In this document: in pieces, positions 60,254 through 64,000 of the stretch
Numbering within the stretch: the first letter of the stretch is position 1
Layout of the letters: each line of letters begins with the position of its first letter
Program-made: the position numbers and the translations under genes
The notes under the pieces: model-generated
The model's database searches: none
What the model was told of the DNA's origin: nothing
What the model saw: only the letters and a program-made list of their open reading frames with translations
NCBI GenBank assembly: GCA_023159155.1
Contig: JAJNNX010000064.1
Span: 7,501 to 71,500, forward strand
Length of the DNA stretch: 64,000 nucleotides
From: Ustulina deusta
Lineage: Eukaryota; Ascomycota; Sordariomycetes; Xylariales; Xylariaceae
Reading direction: 5' to 3'

Positions 60254-63200
60254 TTACTTTTTTTTAAAACTAAAAGTTTAAATATAGTTTTAACTTAAAG
60301 TTATTAATAATATTAAATTTATATAGCTTTTTTATATTATATTATTTTATTATTATTTTTATAATTGTTTATAAATTTATTAGTTATTGCTATATATATT
60401 TATTTTTATAATCTTATAAAACATTTAAAAGCTTTTTTATAAATTTTATAAAATTAGTTAAGCTTAATTAGCATATTTTTAAAATTTTAAGCTATATACT
60501 AAATATTATTAGGATTGCAGCCTTTTTAAGCAACCTAGTATTATAACTTTTTGTTTTTTTTATATATTTTTAATTATTTGATTTATTTAATTTTAAATTT
60601 TGTTTTGCTATTAATATTTTTAGCTAGAAGCAATAATTAGATTTATTAAAATAAAAGGTTATTACTTACTTTTTATAATTAGTTAGTATAAAATAGGTTT
60701 TTTATTGTGTAAAAATTAAATAAATTAAAAATATAACTAAATTTTTGTTTTTTTAAGATTTCGAAAAGTTTAACTAACTAAAAGTTTAATCTAGTAGTTA
60801 GTACTTATATTACAAAGTTTTTTTTTTTTTAAAAAACTTTATTTTTTATTTTAAAATCTATTAGGCGTTTTTTTTTGTTAGCTTATAGCTTATATTATTT
60901 TTATATAAAAGTTGCTATATTATATATTATTTTTTAAACGTTTTAGGTTTAGCGGACTAGTTCGAACATTTATTGCTTAGTATTAAAATTTGCAACAGTT
61001 TTGCTAATATTTACTATTAGGAAGTTTTATGTTTTAATTTTTATTATTACTTTTAGTAGTAATATATTAATTAATAAATAAAATTATTAGTCTAGTTTTG
61101 AATTAATTAATTTTATTATTTTTTAAGTTTAAAAGTAGTAAGTATTACTAAAGCAGTGCTTAATACTTATAAAATTATTAATTATTGCTATAAACTTAAA
61201 AATAAATAATTTTATGTTATTTAATATTTATATATCTAGTATATTAAAAAATCTATATAAACTTTTATAATATTATATAGCTAGTAATTCTGTAGTATTT
61301 GTTTTTTTACTAAGTAAAGTTATAATTAAACAATTAAACTTGTTTATAAATATTTATACGTAATTATAACTTTATTAGTTAGGTGGCATGTTTTTATTAT
61401 TTATTATTATATATTGCTATATTATAGCTAATATAAACAATAGGTAAAAAAGGCTAGAAGTTTTATTTTATAATATTTTGTTTTTTTTATAGTTATAATA
61501 ATTATATATATATTATTTATAATTATATTTTAAATAAAACTAGTAATATTCTTGTTTTAATATTTTAATTGTTTTATGCTAACTTTAATATATAATAATT
61601 AAGGATATATAAGTTTTTTAAATTAAAGCTATATAAAAAAAGATAGTCCTATTTAAAATAACTTTAAATATATATAATTTTTTATTTTTATTTTTTAGAT
61701 TTTATAGCTAGTTTTTTTATTTAATTAGGTTTATTAAATTAACTTTTTAAAAAATATTAAATAAAAGGTCTATAGTTAATATAGGACTTAGTATTTTGTT
61801 AGGCAGAACTAATACTATTATTTTTTTTTTAGCTTTTTTAGTTTTAATTATAAAAAGTTTAGCTATTTTTTTTAATAAAGCATTAGCTACTATATTTTTT
61901 TGTTCTAATTAATATTAAAAAATAATATTAAAGTTTAATAAAAAATCGGCTTAGTATATTTATTATATTAATAAAATCTATTTATTTAAAAAATATAATA
62001 AAGTTTAATAATTAGTTATTATAAAAAATTTAGTTTTAAAAAGCTTTAAGTAATAATATTTTAAAGTTTATATTACTACTAAAAATTTATAATTTTAAAT
62101 TAGGTAAGCTTGCTTAGTTAATATTATTATTTTAAAAAAATATTTTATAGGTTTTTAGGTTATATCTTTTTATTACTGCTAGATAATTCTTTTTGTTATA
62201 TTATATAAAGTATTTATTTTTATTTATATTAGTTAGCCGGGCCTAAAAAAAGCTAAAATAAGTGTTTTATATACTAGTAGTTTTATATATTTAAAAGTTT
62301 GTTTTTGTTCTAGTCCTATTATAAATAGTTTGATTTTTTTTAATAGTTAATTTAGAAAGGCAGTAATTTTACTAATATTATAAATAAATATATAAATATA
62401 ATTATAGAGCCTAAAAAATAATTAGATTGATTTAGTATTTTTAAAATTATTAAAATCTTAATTTAGAATTGCTTAGATTTTTATAGGGTTAATTCTAATT
62501 TTTATTTTAGTTTTTATAACTATTTTTAAATAGTTAATAATAAATATATTAAAATAAAATTTATTAAAATTTTTTTAATATTTAGCTTAATATAAGCAAT
62601 AAATTATTTTTTTATAATAGGTTTAGTACTATTTTTTAGTTTTAGAATAAATTAAAATATTATTTATATAAATATTTATAAATTTGTTTAAAAGTTTTTA
62701 AATTTATATATTAATAAAAGCTTGCTACTAAGCAGGTTTTATTTTTAAACCAAATAGTAAAACTTTTTATTAAAACATTTTTTTATAGATTTAAAAAACA
62801 AAAAGATAGCATAATTTTATAATTAATAATCATTAATAAAAAACTTTAATAATATTTAGTTTTATAAAATAAGTAATATTATAATAATTAAATATAGTAT
62901 TGCTAATATTTAAAACTAATATAATTTAGTTTTTTAAATATATATTTTTTTATTAGTAATTAATTATAAATTTATATTTAATTAATTTAAGTTTAAATAT
63001 AAATAAAACAAAAGTAATATTTAGGTTTATGTTTTATTTAATAAAGTTTATAGCTAATAGCTTATTTATAAATTTTTTTTAAATAAAATAAATTATATAA
63101 AAATTTAATATTAATAAAGCTTAAAGGTATATTTTTTGCTATTAAGTTTTAGTACTACATTAAATCCTAGTTATAATAGTAGTAAAGTTTTAGATTTTTT

Positions 63201-64000
63201 TTTAAAAAAAAATCTTTTTAAGTATAATAGCTAAAGGAGCAAAAAGCTTTGTATTGATTTTATATGCTTAGGGTTTTTTTTTTAGAAATAAAATTGGTTT
63301 ATCATTAAAAATCTTTTATAGTACTACTTAGCTAATTTAAATCTACTTTTTTTATAAAATATTAATTATTTTTAAGTTTTTTTAAAGTTTTTTTAGTTAG
63401 TTATTTTTATTTATTTTAGTAAAAGTAATTTTAGAAGTTTTATATAATTTTTTTAATAGCAGCTTAGTTTTTTTCTTTTTTAGAAGTTATTATATAGACT
63501 TTTTTTGTTTTAGGTTTAAAGGTTTTAGGTTTTTTTTATATTTTTTTAGTTTTAGTTATCCCTAAAATAATTGTTTTATTTTTAAAAAGTTATTTTAATA
63601 TTTAATAATATTTTTTCTAATATTTAATTGTATTAATTAGTATTTTTTTATATTTCTGGGTCTATATTTTGTTATTTATAGCTAAAAAGTTCAACTATAA
63701 TTATTAGCAAAAAATAAACTAATAAAAATAGATTATCTACCTAGATTAACTATTGTTTTTAGGTCTTTATTAGAACATTTTGTTTTGCTAACTATTTAAT
63801 ATTAATAATAATATTATAACCAAGGTTAGTAACCTAAAATATCTAGTTCTTAAATTATTAACTATTAATTTTTATAATATATATTAAATATTTGCAGATT
63901 TTGCCAACTATTTTATTTTAGTAGTTATAAAGCTTTTAAAATTCAATTAAACAAACTACTTTTATTTTTAATTATTATTTAACTTATTATATAAATTTAT
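60016..64000 (-). mobile_element. Gypsy element G (3' portion), runs off the window
   Basis: G is a minus-strand copy of the 6.1-kb family inserted in the pol of E. Its 3' LTR is at 60016-60253, followed by a decayed polypurine tract and then, reading right to left, RT, RNase H and integrase; protease and gag sequence reaches 64000. Relative to the other copies about 90 bp are missing near 61078, between two ATTAATA-type repeats. The 5' LTR should lie beyond the window. Confidence 0.85.

Noticed and set aside
1..64000. CRISPR array, rRNA or tRNA genes
   Set aside because: No regularly spaced repeats with unique spacers, no rRNA segments and no complete tRNA cloverleaf were seen; the tRNA-Met match is only the retroelement primer site.

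Overview
The window is nuclear DNA of a filamentous ascomycete (Pezizomycotina, most likely Sordariomycetes). The coding genes carry short introns (52-160 bp) with GTRNGT donors and CTRAC/CTAAC-type branch sites. The products are fungal: a Pbs2-type MAPKK, an Hst2-type sirtuin, a SUR7/PalI protein and a small cysteine-rich secreted protein. The repeats show the transition-type, TpA-rich decay expected of repeat-induced point mutation (RIP). The genome is sharply two-speed here: an 18-kb island of normal base composition (about 32.25-50.38 kb) sits between two extremely AT-rich blocks of dead LTR retrotransposons.

Left block (1-32,244). It can be resolved into a nest. A minus-strand 6.1-kb Gypsy element (H, body left of the window) was hit near its 5' end by a second copy (C, 5,844-31,773). 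C was then hit three times: by a Ty1/copia element in its 3' LTR (1-5,843, minus), by a plus-strand copy of the same Gypsy family (A, 9,500-23,217), and by another minus-strand copy (D, 24,417-30,516). A in turn carries a different, chromodomain-bearing Gypsy element (B, 15,285-22,925). Five-base target duplications support the A, B and D insertions. H ends at the island border in three tandem 86-bp copies of the terminal part of its LTR.

Island (32,245-50,383). In order: a 400-bp foldback element (33,168-33,568); a SUR7-family plasma-membrane gene (+); the HOG-pathway MAPKK gene pbs2 (-), tail to tail with it; a 3.9-kb divergent intergenic region; an auxin-efflux-carrier-family transporter (+); the sirtuin gene hst2 (+); a small secreted cysteine-rich protein (+); a broken ankyrin-repeat fragment (-); then about 1.3 kb of non-coding DNA up to the right border. 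The five intact genes are read from ATG starts with the introns given in each entry. They are not a metabolic cluster: they are stress-signalling and membrane housekeeping genes plus one candidate effector.

Right block (50,384-64,000). A minus-strand Gypsy copy of the same 6.1-kb family (E) has a full-length 7.3-kb copia element (F, 50,618-57,922, plus) inserted in its 3' LTR, with TTATT on both sides. A further copy (G, from 60,016) is inserted in its pol and runs off the window. The copia copies on the two sides of the island are inverted relative to each other. No retroelement reading frame is open; motifs such as YIDD, YLDD and YVDD survive only as RIP-altered versions.
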